Below are positions 23,441-32,678 of a stretch of DNA of 64,000 nt, piece by piece. The notes below the pieces were generated by a model that had not been told where the DNA came from, did no database searches, and worked only from the letters and a program-made list of their open reading frames with translations. Position 1 is the stretch's first letter. Every line of letters starts with the position of its first letter. The position numbers and the translations under genes are program-made. The stretch is from Paulinella micropora. Its lineage: Eukaryota > Cercozoa > Imbricatea > Euglyphida. Where the stretch lies: the NCBI GenBank assembly GCA_009731375.1, contig BJOX01000098.1, positions 891,498-955,497 on the forward strand, written 5' to 3'.

Positions 23441-26400
23441 ATGCCTACTGTTGATGAACAGGATACGAACGGTTCCGTTCCTCCCAGACGTGAAGGTGAA
23501 GGCACACAGCCTCACAAGCCTCAAGGTAAGCACTTGCTAGTTCATCCTTCGAGAGCTAATATGATAAATGATGCGAATAGGAAGGCGAAGAAGGCGATGG
23601 AGGAGAGGAAGCCGAAACCAAAGGCTAGGTCTTCTCCTACGAAGAAGCAGCGGACCGTACCCCCGCCAAAGGACTCAATAGTCTCTGCTATAGACACGAG
23701 TACACTCGGTGTACCAGACTCTGTCCAAAAGACACTCGAGATACCGGAAGCCCCGGAGACTCAAGAAGTTAAGTTGGCGGAAAAGGGGGGAGAACGAGAA
23801 GAGGACAAGGAACTTGAGCTTAGACTCAAAACCCTAGAACGAAAAATTCATGTGCTAGCGGCTAGTTTACATAGACCAGACGCGCTATGCTACACTGACC
23901 TCTTTTGTGAAACTTTACAAACCACATTAAAAGTTGGTAATGATACGATGGCGAATATTAATATTGTCGGCCAGAAGTTTTTGAATAGTCACCGGACATG
24001 GGTGGACAAAAACATTAGAAAAACAAAGGGGACCCTAAAAGGGGTAGGCAGCCGTACGGAAATTACGGGCATCGTCACATTAATTTTCAAATTGAAATCC
24101 GGTCGCGTATATCGTGCGGACCTCTATGTTGTCCCCGATTACCACGGTTCAATCCTGCTGTCGTATGACCAATTGGCTACGATGGGGGCTGTGATCGATT
24201 GCGCCGCACGGCGGGTGATTTATGGAGTGAAGAATGGAGAGGAGGAGGATATTAATCCGATGACTGCTACTGACTCATACGAGGCTTTTGAGCTGAGTCT
24301 AGCAACGGAGAGGAAAAAGTTGGCCTTCGTACATGAGGCAACTGAAGCCTATGTACACCCCTATGTCACAGTGCCGGAGGAACTGACCTGGACCGACAAT
24401 TGGGAGACGGAGATGCAGGCGTATACGGTTACGATTCCCGCATGGGACAGAAAGTCTATTGATGACTTAGTCGTAGCGCGTAATGAGGAGATAATATGTG
24501 TTGCGAAACAGTGCCCGTCGTTGGCCAGATTCGCAGAAGGTGGCGGGGCAGATGTCCATATTACTAATGGCTACTGTTACCATGCGAAGGTGTCAGATGA
24601 GAAGAGAGAGGCGTTTGTGCCAAGGAGGAAGGGGCGTATCCCCGATACTCCAGCGGATGACATTAAAACTTTTATCACGAACTTTTGGGGCGATGTGCCT
24701 ACCTGGCCGCGCTCATTAACTGAAGTGAAAAAGTGTCTACGGACTCTATTTGAGAGTAACAAGCCGTATACTGTCATTCTGCCATACAATGAGAAGGCGA
24801 TCTGGGCACAGGAGATAAGGGACCGGCTTATTGATCATCCTATACCTGTTCCTTCTCGCAAGCAACAGTTAGTGGTGGCTTGTCGACTCGGGTCTCGGGA
24901 GCAGAGCAGTGCATACAAGCAAAAGCTCAGAGCCCAGGACAAGTTGAAATTGATACCTCAATCTTTCACATGCTTTGATGGTTTCTACACCCGTAAGGCT
25001 CCGATACAATACGCGAACCTTATTGATATGCTTGTCGGGCTGGGTCATGATGATGAGCCGGACACAGTCACGTATGAAAGAACGGGACTAGACGATTTGT
25101 CCGAGGAAGATTTGAGTTTGGAGGAGGACTTAGCGCCCCTCAAGGAGCATAAGAAGATGTCGGAGGAAGATTTCCAAGCGGCGGCGCGGAAAATTTTAGA
25201 AGAAGGAGTGGGTTCGGAGAGAGAGAAGGCGTTTCTCAAAGCTAAGATGGAGGCGTACAGAGAAATTTTCGACCCTCCTCGGGCAGGTGGTGTAAAGTCG
25301 GATGACTTCACTGCTGTCATTTACAAGATACCGGGTGCGGAGCCATCTCCGGCACCACGGAGGGCAAATTTGAGCATACATGAGGCAAAAATAGCGGAGG
25401 AGAATGTGAGACAGTTGCTCGATGAGGACTTTATTGAGAGATCTACATCTCCAATTGTCTCTCAACCGAAAATCGTCCCTAAGCCAGGAGGAGAATGGCG
25501 CTTGACGATCAATTATGCCCGTGTGAATAAGGTGCTAGAGGAAGAGAGAAATCCTCTGCCGACCTTAGAAGAAGGCAGAAGGGTGCTGCGGAATGCTAAA
25601 TTCTATTCGGTCATTGACCTTAAGAACGGCTTCTGGCAGATACCACTGGACGAGAAATCCAGATGGCTGACTGCATTCGTTGTGGGTATGGAAATATACC
25701 AGTGGAAGGTGCTTCCAATGGGACTCAAACAGGCCCCGGGGCTCTTTCAGAAGGCGATGCAGAAGATGTTGAGCGGTCAATATGACGACCAGTCGGAGGA
25801 TGGTTTTATGAGAAGGAGAGGACAGAAGGCGGGAGAATATGCATTTTGTTACATCGATGACATCATCGTATACTCTAACACAATGGAAGAGCATATCGAT
25901 CACTTGTCAGATGTCTTCAGGCGCATCGGAGCTTTTGGCCTGAAATGCAACCTAAAGAAATGTCAGCTTGCCAGGACAAGTGTGACGTATTTGGGTTACG
26001 AGATTTCTCATAATAGGGTCTCGATATCGCGCGAAAAGAGGGAGGAGATCATGAGTAGACAGTTGCCAAAGAATCGCACGGAGTTACACTCTTTTCTTGC
26101 GATGACACAGTACTACAGCCAGTTCATACCCGATTGGGGTGCAACTCGGGCTAAGCTGGAGAAGATGATTGATTTTGGAGACTTTGAGAAGTGGGATGAG
26201 GAGGCTTTGCAGGCGTTTAATACGCTCAAAGATCTCATTTACAAAGATCCCAAGGACGGCGGATTAGTACTTATGATGCCCGACTTTACGAAGCCGTTCG
26301 TAGTCGACACGGATGCATCTAAGTTTGCCATTGGCGCGGTTCTGCAACAGGAAGATGAGGAGAAAAAGTTGCGCCCGATCATGTTTATTAGTAGAAAGCT

Positions 26401-29188
26401 GTGTGCGGCGGAGCGAAATTACTGCACGCGACAGAGGGAGGCGTTGGCAGTAGTATGGGCTCTCAAGAGGCTCAGAGAATACTTGTGGGGAGGACCTCTA
26501 TTCACGGTTAGGACCGATCATCACAACCTTCTTTGGTTGATGAATCATGAACAAACCGGCCGTTTGGCGCGGTGGCAAGCTTTCTTGTCATGTTTCAATT
26601 TCACGATGGTCTACTTACCGGGAAAGCGAAACGTAGTCGCTGATAGCCTTTCCAGGCTAGAGTTTCAGTCGGAGGTGTCGGCTCTCGTATCATCAGTGGA
26701 GATGATGGACCTGTCCACGGACAAGGTATACGAGGTGAGCCACATAGAGGCGATGCAGATGGCAAGAGGCGTTCGTTATGACCGCACGGGTCTACGATAT
26801 AGTCCTCAAGGCCCGGAGCATGGCATATGCTGTGAGGCGCATGTTCTCGAAGACGCTGAGTGGTCTTATGAGGCATACGAGAACGCGAAGGCGAATATAA
26901 AAGAAGAGGAGGAGACGACTGAGGTCTGTACTGAACCTCCACAGGAAAATCGAAGCGAGCTTGATGAAGACCCGGAAAGGGTAGGAGTAAGGTTGGAGGA
27001 CGGTACTATTCATATCGCCTCGCCTACCGCGTGGAGGCAGCAACAGGCGACGGATCCGGAGTTCAAGGAGCTCATAACGTTATACAAGAACCCTAATGAG
27101 CTTAAAAAGACTCCACAGATCAAAGATCAGATGAAGGAGATGGCGTGGAGAGATGGGCTATTGTGGTACAAGGGCCAGCATGGCAAATTTGCATCACAGC
27201 CTGACAAATGGACTCTCTGGGTACCAGAGAAGTTGAGGCGCTTTATATATGTCGCAGCCCATAACTGCCCCTTACTGGCACATCCGGGTCGACAAAGAAC
27301 TCATTGGTTCATAGCGAGGCGATTTTGGTGGAAAGGGATGAAGGAGGAGATAGACAGGGAAGTGGACGCATGCATCCCATGCAAAACCACAAAGACACCG
27401 CTGAAGGCGAACTTTGGCCTGATCGGTACATTCCCGTTACACGCCGGGATGTTTGAATTTTTACACATCGATCATGTGGGACCTTTCCCCGAATCGGCAG
27501 AAGGGTACAGATACCTTCTTACCGCAATAGATCGAGCCACCAATTATGTCTGGGTTGTTCCTGTTAAGGACGCTACAGGCAAGACAACTGCGGAGGCTCT
27601 GATCGATAGGATCGTCTCGCAGATCGGAGTGCCTAGAAAGATATGTTCTGATCGAGGTTCTGACTTTAATAATGAAGTCATCGACAGACTATCTAAGTAC
27701 TACGGGATGAAATGGCAATATGTTACTGCCTATAACCCGAGAGCGAATGGCAAGATCGAGCGGGTACATAGACCTCTCAAAGCCTCGCTTAAGATGTACT
27801 GTATGAAGAAGGAGAATCAGAGAGCCTGGGTGGAGGCAGCACCTTCATTTGCCTTTGCAATGAACTGTCTACCCTCATCGGCATTAGGAGGAGCCAGGAG
27901 CTCAGTCTCGCCATATCAATTGGTTTACGGCCGAGAGCCTAATATCCCAACCTCACTTCTGCATCCAAAAGACACTTGGGCAGATGAGGATGAGTTGTTC
28001 GGGATGAGACTAAGAGCGAAGATGGAGGCGGAACAAATAGTTGCGGCGCACAGGGAGGCGGAGCGCAGAAAGACTGACGCACAAGGAGTGCGACAAGCGC
28101 ACTTAGATCAAGTCCGTTTCCAGGTTGGGGATATTGTACTCTTGTACCATCCTCAAGTCCCTAAGGGGGTTAGCTCTAAGCTGTTTACCCACTGGAAAGG
28201 ACCATACCAGGTCATGGAACAGATGGGACCTCTGAATTATAAGATCAGGGGTAGAGGGAAGGTGCAGATTGTGAATGTTCGAAGGCTGATCAAATATGAC
28301 CCCTTCTTACTTGAGGATGAATCCGTTGAGGAGGCGTTGAAACGGATGAAGGAGGACTTCAAAGAGGTACCGCCTATACAGAAGGAGGATACCTTAGAGG
28401 AGGAGAATGCCTATCGGGCACCGGTCACGGAGAAGGAGGAGACCGAGAAGGAGAGTAAGGAAGACTCAAACCGCAAAAGCGCGGCGGGGACTCAGTCTAA
28501 AGCCCCCATAGTCCGCGGCGGTACGAAGGAGAAGTTCACGGAGGCGCAGAGGAGGAGAGCGCAAAACGATCTCATCTTCGACCAACCGAGGAAGGTGGCA
28601 AGGTCGACGCGAGCGACGGATGTCCATGGAGGAGGAGGGGAGAAGGACACTAACCCGAACGCGGGTAATGTGGACATTCGACATGTGCGATGGAAGGAAG
28701 GAGAGGCGATTGCGGCCATCAAGTGGGTCCGAGACGCTTTTTATCTGTTGAGACCGGCAGAATCTCATGTTGCCGATGACACTCTCTCAGATCTTTATCT
28801 CATGCGAGCTGTGGCGGTCCCGCAGACTACACGGGCAGCACGGACATCGAAGAGATCCTTAGCAGCAAAAACGATACAACCGGTACTCCATTTTTGGAGA
28901 AGCATGGACCCTGTTGAGGATCCAAAAGCTAGACAATATTTACCGGTGTACAAAGACGCGAAAAATCTCGAGACATGGGATGATACTATTACCCTTCGAG
29001 ACAAAGACCACACTGCGTGGACTATTCAGTCACTGCCTAGAGGAGTGCTTGACATTCCTTTTGACTTATCTTTGGGCGCCATCCCTAACAAAATATGGGA
29101 CATTCTGGAGGAGTCGAAGTTTGACTTGACTTTTGTTGGCGGCCCGCCACCTGGCAAAGGGGTTCGCGCAAGGCGACGAAGGCAGTAA
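23441..29188 (+). CDS. pol: Pol polyprotein of retrotransposon 2 (PR-RT-RH-IN)
   Basis: 1915 residues from the first ATG; the frame is open back to the gag UGA, so it may be made as Gag-Pol. The retropepsin-like region has D168 in DTMA instead of DTG(A), and a downstream ILLSYDQL...GAVIDC block. RT has LPMGLKQAPGLFQ and YIDD (804-807). RNase H begins at VDTDAS (D956). The integrase has an HHCC zinc-binding region from H1274, catalytic D1344, D1404 and E1440 (D-x35-E), and a GPY module near 1585-1589. About 300 further residues follow with no domain I recognise. It copies the RNA to DNA and inserts it. The frame is fully open, so this copy may be active. Confidence 0.95.
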   Translation: MPTVDEQDTNGSVPPRREGEGTQPHKPQGKHLLVHPSRANMINDANRKAKKAMEERKPKPKARSSPTKKQRTVPPPKDSIVSAIDTSTLGVPDSVQKTLEIPEAPETQEVKLAEKGGEREEDKELELRLKTLERKIHVLAASLHRPDALCYTDLFCETLQTTLKVGNDTMANINIVGQKFLNSHRTWVDKNIRKTKGTLKGVGSRTEITGIVTLIFKLKSGRVYRADLYVVPDYHGSILLSYDQLATMGAVIDCAARRVIYGVKNGEEEDINPMTATDSYEAFELSLATERKKLAFVHEATEAYVHPYVTVPEELTWTDNWETEMQAYTVTIPAWDRKSIDDLVVARNEEIICVAKQCPSLARFAEGGGADVHITNGYCYHAKVSDEKREAFVPRRKGRIPDTPADDIKTFITNFWGDVPTWPRSLTEVKKCLRTLFESNKPYTVILPYNEKAIWAQEIRDRLIDHPIPVPSRKQQLVVACRLGSREQSSAYKQKLRAQDKLKLIPQSFTCFDGFYTRKAPIQYANLIDMLVGLGHDDEPDTVTYERTGLDDLSEEDLSLEEDLAPLKEHKKMSEEDFQAAARKILEEGVGSEREKAFLKAKMEAYREIFDPPRAGGVKSDDFTAVIYKIPGAEPSPAPRRANLSIHEAKIAEENVRQLLDEDFIERSTSPIVSQPKIVPKPGGEWRLTINYARVNKVLEEERNPLPTLEEGRRVLRNAKFYSVIDLKNGFWQIPLDEKSRWLTAFVVGMEIYQWKVLPMGLKQAPGLFQKAMQKMLSGQYDDQSEDGFMRRRGQKAGEYAFCYIDDIIVYSNTMEEHIDHLSDVFRRIGAFGLKCNLKKCQLARTSVTYLGYEISHNRVSISREKREEIMSRQLPKNRTELHSFLAMTQYYSQFIPDWGATRAKLEKMIDFGDFEKWDEEALQAFNTLKDLIYKDPKDGGLVLMMPDFTKPFVVDTDASKFAIGAVLQQEDEEKKLRPIMFISRKLCAAERNYCTRQREALAVVWALKRLREYLWGGPLFTVRTDHHNLLWLMNHEQTGRLARWQAFLSCFNFTMVYLPGKRNVVADSLSRLEFQSEVSALVSSVEMMDLSTDKVYEVSHIEAMQMARGVRYDRTGLRYSPQGPEHGICCEAHVLEDAEWSYEAYENAKANIKEEEETTEVCTEPPQENRSELDEDPERVGVRLEDGTIHIASPTAWRQQQATDPEFKELITLYKNPNELKKTPQIKDQMKEMAWRDGLLWYKGQHGKFASQPDKWTLWVPEKLRRFIYVAAHNCPLLAHPGRQRTHWFIARRFWWKGMKEEIDREVDACIPCKTTKTPLKANFGLIGTFPLHAGMFEFLHIDHVGPFPESAEGYRYLLTAIDRATNYVWVVPVKDATGKTTAEALIDRIVSQIGVPRKICSDRGSDFNNEVIDRLSKYYGMKWQYVTAYNPRANGKIERVHRPLKASLKMYCMKKENQRAWVEAAPSFAFAMNCLPSSALGGARSSVSPYQLVYGREPNIPTSLLHPKDTWADEDELFGMRLRAKMEAEQIVAAHREAERRKTDAQGVRQAHLDQVRFQVGDIVLLYHPQVPKGVSSKLFTHWKGPYQVMEQMGPLNYKIRGRGKVQIVNVRRLIKYDPFLLEDESVEEALKRMKEDFKEVPPIQKEDTLEEENAYRAPVTEKEETEKESKEDSNRKSAAGTQSKAPIVRGGTKEKFTEAQRRRAQNDLIFDQPRKVARSTRATDVHGGGGEKDTNPNAGNVDIRHVRWKEGEAIAAIKWVRDAFYLLRPAESHVADDTLSDLYLMRAVAVPQTTRAARTSKRSLAAKTIQPVLHFWRSMDPVEDPKARQYLPVYKDAKNLETWDDTITLRDKDHTAWTIQSLPRGVLDIPFDLSLGAIPNKIWDILEESKFDLTFVGGPPPGKGVRARRRRQ

Positions 29189-29983
29189 GTGACATTTTTT
29201 TCTTTTATCACGCGTCGGACATTGAAAGCTGCATGTGGATTAATCTCATAGTGCCCATGTCAGATCATGTCTTATTAAAATGTTTTTATACCATTGTTGT
29301 TACTTGGCATTTTTATCGCAACATATGAGTGCGAGGGTCAATCGGCAAATGGATACGACACCGTATAAGGGGATCGCTTGTGAGTTTAGCGATGGTGTTC
29401 CTGGTACGACCCTGCTTCAAGTATCCAGGGTGATGTTCTCAAAAAATGTTCTCATAGTAGACATATTAACTTTTTTTCTTTGGATATACTTAATATCGTC
29501 ATACCAGCACGGTCCGTCTCTACTTGTGTCGGCATATCGCATGGTCGGGCTCACTCACCCCGGCTTTGGATATAGTTATTAGGTCTGGCCCCCTAGTACT
29601 ATATTAAGGTAACCGATTGAATACAAGGGTATGTTATTAAAAGACAATGTATTCACTGATCGGAAGTGTTTTTGGAGAAGGAGAAAAATTATAACGCTGC
29701 TTTTATTGCAATAGTAATACTATTTGTTCTTGACATACTGCCTCAGAATTAAGTTACGGGGGGGACAACAAGTGTGGAAGGAGGAGTTTTTATTTACAAA
29801 AACGAGGCTGGAGATTTATAGTTGACTCGTGTCTGGCGTATGCGTTTTATATATCCACTGCACCGTCTATCCGTGGGTTAATGCACTTAGTTGCGACACC
29901 CCGTAGCGTTTGTGCAGAAAAGAAATCAGCAATTATATGACGAAAATATTGCATATTTCCGTCATAAAAACGGGAAGGGGTAC
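29189..29983 (+). other. 3' noncoding region and polypurine tract of retrotransposon 2
   Basis: No supported gene. The polypurine tract AACGGGAAGGGGTAC ends at the 3' LTR. A block near 29370-29440 is conserved with element 1. Confidence 0.65.
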
Positions 29984-30230
29984 TGTAGGCATCACCCCCC
30001 AGATAGCCGGTAAAAAGTACTCTTTTTCTGGTGTCAGGTGCACCTAGTTTTTTCCCATTATTTTCAATGTAGTTTGGCCGGATTTGACCTAATGCCATTT
30101 TAACCTTGGTCTGTTGCCGTTTTCTTTTCGGCTTCACTGAGCTAATATAACGAGACATCATTCTCTTTTGGGGATTTGTGTCTGGTTGTATTACCGACTT
30201 TTTATTGAGCTATCTTCGGGGATTGTAACA
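29984..30230 (+). repeat. 3' LTR of retrotransposon 2
   Basis: 247 bp, matching 19847-20093 except for one base. Confidence 0.95.
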
Positions 30231-30694
30231 GTGGGGACAAATTAGTTGCTGTTTTCATTTCATAATCTCATCTGAAAGGAAGCTGTTTTTTGTTGTTTGT
30301 ATTTTATAGTAATTCGCTATTGCAATCTATGCGCTCAAATATTAGCTCTGATTCTAAAGATGATAACATGTCAATTTACAAAAGTCTTTACCAACACTAG
30401 ATAATCATTTTTCCACATTGTATTCAAAAAAATATAATTTTTCAATTCTTATTTTTTCAAACAAACTCAGTTACCAATTGGCAACAGCATTTTTGCAACC
30501 AGTACTACGACTGAGTGAACAGACTCACTACACCGTCATATTAAACTTTTCTTTTAAATTTTTACAAGTTTCGGGTCCGGTTATCAATAATATAATGAAC
30601 TTTCAATATTTTTATATAATTTTTTTATTTTTCCCTGCTTTTGAAAGTAGTTATTTTTCATTACCAATTTGCAATCATGCGCATGCACTTAAAC
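30231..30694. repeat. Right part and right TIR of the split DNA transposon
   Basis: It contains TTACCAATTGGCAA near 30470, a TTACCAATTTGCAA variant at 30661-30674 and the inverted terminus GCATGCACTTAAAC at 30681-30694. No gene is seen. Confidence 0.65.
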
Positions 30695-31060
30695 AATACT
30701 GAATGAATATTGAATGAATATTGAACTAGTAATAAGAAATTACTAAGAATATACAGAACAAACACTAAACAAATATACCGAACTAGTACTGAATACATAC
30801 CAAACGAATACTATACTGATACTTGAATACTGCACAAATACTGCAGGAATAATAAATCATTTTCAAATGAAAACCGAACGAATGTTGTTGAATGCTACAT
30901 GAACACTGAAGAAATACTGATTGAACGCATAATAATAAATACTTGAAGAAAATTTATACTATAATCTGGACGAATACTGAATAGTAAACTAATACTGAAG
31001 GAATAAATACTGAATGAATACTTAAAAGAATACTAAAGTATTACTGAATCCATATGCATG
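30695..31060. repeat. Degenerate minisatellite, continuation
   Basis: The same ACTGAATGAAT-like repeat family as 17378-18266 resumes after the transposon. Confidence 0.7.
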
Positions 31061-31576
31061 ATCATTATGAAATAGAGGACGAGAATTGTTACAATAATTA
31101 AAATTATACTAATATATGACTAGAAAATATAATTATTGAATAATTATCTTTATTTTTTCATTTTTTTAAAATTAGACTCTTCATTTTTCTTTCGTCTCAT
31201 AAACCTTGCTTACTGTAAAAAAAAAAATTAAAAAAATATTTAACAAAATTAAATTATGCTATTCTTCATTTTTCTTTCGCCTTTTTTTCTCATTAAACCT
31301 TGCTTGTTATATTAAAAAAATCATTTGAATTCAGCTCTTCTTCATTTTTCTTTCGCCTTTCATGTGAATAAATCATGTGAAGATAGGTTTTTGAAGTTTA
31401 CTGTAATAAAAAAAAATCATTTGAATTCAGCTCTTCTTCATTTTTCTTTCGTCTGTCATGTGAATAAATCAGGTGAAGATAGGTTTTTGCAGTTTTATAG
31501 TTATGAATGTACTTTTTTTATTTGAAAGTACATATATTGAAATACTTCCCAACGTAAAATTCATGATAATGTGTCA
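31061..31576. repeat. AT-rich DNA with about 96-bp direct repeats
   Basis: A unit starting TCATTTGAATTCAGCTC occurs at about 31320 and again at about 31416, with looser copies of its CTTCATTTTTCTTTCG core at about 31178 and 31262. No gene is seen. Confidence 0.65.
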
Positions 31577-31582
31577 CACTAT

Positions 31583-31673
31583 AGTAGTATAGGGTCGCAC
31601 TTCGGCACACTTTTTCACGACATACCACCCGCCACACAGAGACACACACCGGCCGGCCCGCACGGGACAAAAT
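31583..31673 (+). repeat. Left terminal inverted repeat of the Polinton
   Basis: 91 bp matching the reverse complement of 52324-52414 with about four mismatches, clustered near 31606-31621. The six bases before it are CACTAT. Confidence 0.95.
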
Positions 31674-31738
31674 GGCAACAAATATTAATATTTAAATTAA
31701 TACCGTTAAAATATAAAGACACATACACTAGATACAGT

Positions 31739-32149
31739 ATGACAAACGAAGACACACAAAAAACTGCGACAAGTCGTAGATTCACAATTTTAAAAGGATG
31801 TATTATGATAAAGAATAATGAAAAGAGGCCGATGGTAAAAGTTCAATGGAGAGAAGGAGGTAAAACGATGTTTAAGAGTTTTAGTATTGGAAAACGAAGA
31901 ACCCAAGAACAAGCAATGGAAGAAGCAAAGAAATATCACGAGGAAAAATTAAAACCAAAGTATGATGAATGGAAAGTTAATTATGATAAGGAAACAAAAG
32001 AAATCAAAAAAGAAAAGAAAAGAAATTGGAAGAAGACTCCTTTCAAGTGTGAGTGTGGAGTTGAAATCAATAGGAGTAGCAAAGCAAGACATATGAAATC
32101 AAACAGGCACAGTAGGGGTAAACCCCTACAACCCCACTGTGGGGTTTGA
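31739..32149 (+). CDS. AP2-like / zinc-finger DNA-binding protein
   Basis: 136 residues from the first ATG inside the TIR; the frame is open further upstream, but only into the TIR. The centre (VQWREGGKTMFKSFSIGKR...A...A) resembles the AP2-type DNA-binding fold found with phage and virus homing nucleases. The C-terminal part has C-x-C-x12-H-x5-H, a C2H2-like finger. The last residues and the stop are encoded by the hairpin repeat at 32112-32145, so the natural C-terminus may have been changed by it. Being first behind the TIR suggests an early regulator or a recombination protein. The exact function is not known. Confidence 0.6.
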   Translation: MTNEDTQKTATSRRFTILKGCIMIKNNEKRPMVKVQWREGGKTMFKSFSIGKRRTQEQAMEEAKKYHEEKLKPKYDEWKVNYDKETKEIKKEKKRNWKKTPFKCECGVEINRSSKARHMKSNRHSRGKPLQPHCGV

Positions 32150-32200
32150 TTGCGAAGCCTTGCTTCTCAAAGCAAGAAGGGGCAGAGCCCCTTTCAGCCC
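32112..32200 (+). repeat. Double-hairpin repeat P1
   Basis: GTAGGGG-TAAA-CCCCTAC followed by ACCCC-ACTGT-GGGGT, then further short hairpins (CTTGCTT...AAGCAAG and AAGGGG...CCCCTT). It overlaps the end of the AP2-like gene and is a candidate 3'-end signal. Confidence 0.75.
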
Positions 32201-32421
32201 GCCCCGCCAGCACCGCCCGCCCCGCCCTAATTTCCATCTAAACATAGGGCCCCCCCGTATATATAGACACGGGGAGCACACAGCGGACCACGGCGGGGGC
32301 AGACGATTGATATAATTATTTAATTTCAAAAAAAAAATTGTTAAACAATTTTTACACTGACTAACAGAAAGATTTAAAAATCTTTCAGCAAAAGGTTTTG
32401 TGAAACTTTTTCAAAAGTTTC

Positions 32422-32678
32422 ATGGAGACACACACTTACAACGGTATTCAGTATAGGTTGGACAAATTTAGGAACAAAAAATCAATTATGAAATCAAAAG
32501 GGTCAGGGGTCAAGATGTGCTTTACATAATACCTGAGGGGTATAAAAGAAAGTATAAGGTGGATACAACAACGGCCCAGAATTACTTGAACCGAGTAAGA
32601 GGTGCTGTTTACTTTCACGCTATGCCAGAAGCACCACCCTTACCAGTAGATGAACAACCGCAGTTGAAGCGAAAGTGA
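32422..32678 (+). pseudogene. Small hypothetical protein, frameshifted
   Basis: The frame starts at ATG 32422 and stops after about 35 codons, but a frame shifted at the A run near 32471-32476 continues sensibly for about 60 more codons and ends at UGA 32676-32678, just before PolB. The second half is basic with a Pro-rich end (EAPPLPVDEQPQLKRK). It lies where a small gene precedes PolB. I do not recognise the family. The break looks like a homopolymer indel. Confidence 0.5.

Larger units (their letters stand above)
19847..30230 (+). mobile_element. Ty3/Gypsy LTR retrotransposon 2 (intact)
   Basis: A 10,384-bp element with 247-bp LTRs that differ at a single base, which implies a recent insertion. 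It holds a leader with a TGG-type primer-binding site, intact gag, intact pol in the same frame behind one UGA, a 3' noncoding region and a polypurine tract ending AGGGGTAC at the 3' LTR. The flanks ATGG and GTGG are an imperfect 4-bp target duplication. It sits inside the DNA transposon 18267-30694. Confidence 0.95.
18267..30694. mobile_element. DNA transposon with TIRs, split by retrotransposon 2
   Basis: GTTTAAGTGCATGC at 18267-18280 is exactly inverted at 30681-30694. AATACT flanks both ends (18261-18266 and 30695-30700), though this word is also part of the local satellite. Removing retrotransposon 2 leaves about 2.0 kb. Subterminal TTGCCAATTGGTAA-type motifs recur: an inverted pair at about 18283-18316, and copies near 30470 and 30661. 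No transposase is recognisable in the remaining sequence, so it is probably non-autonomous. Confidence 0.7.
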
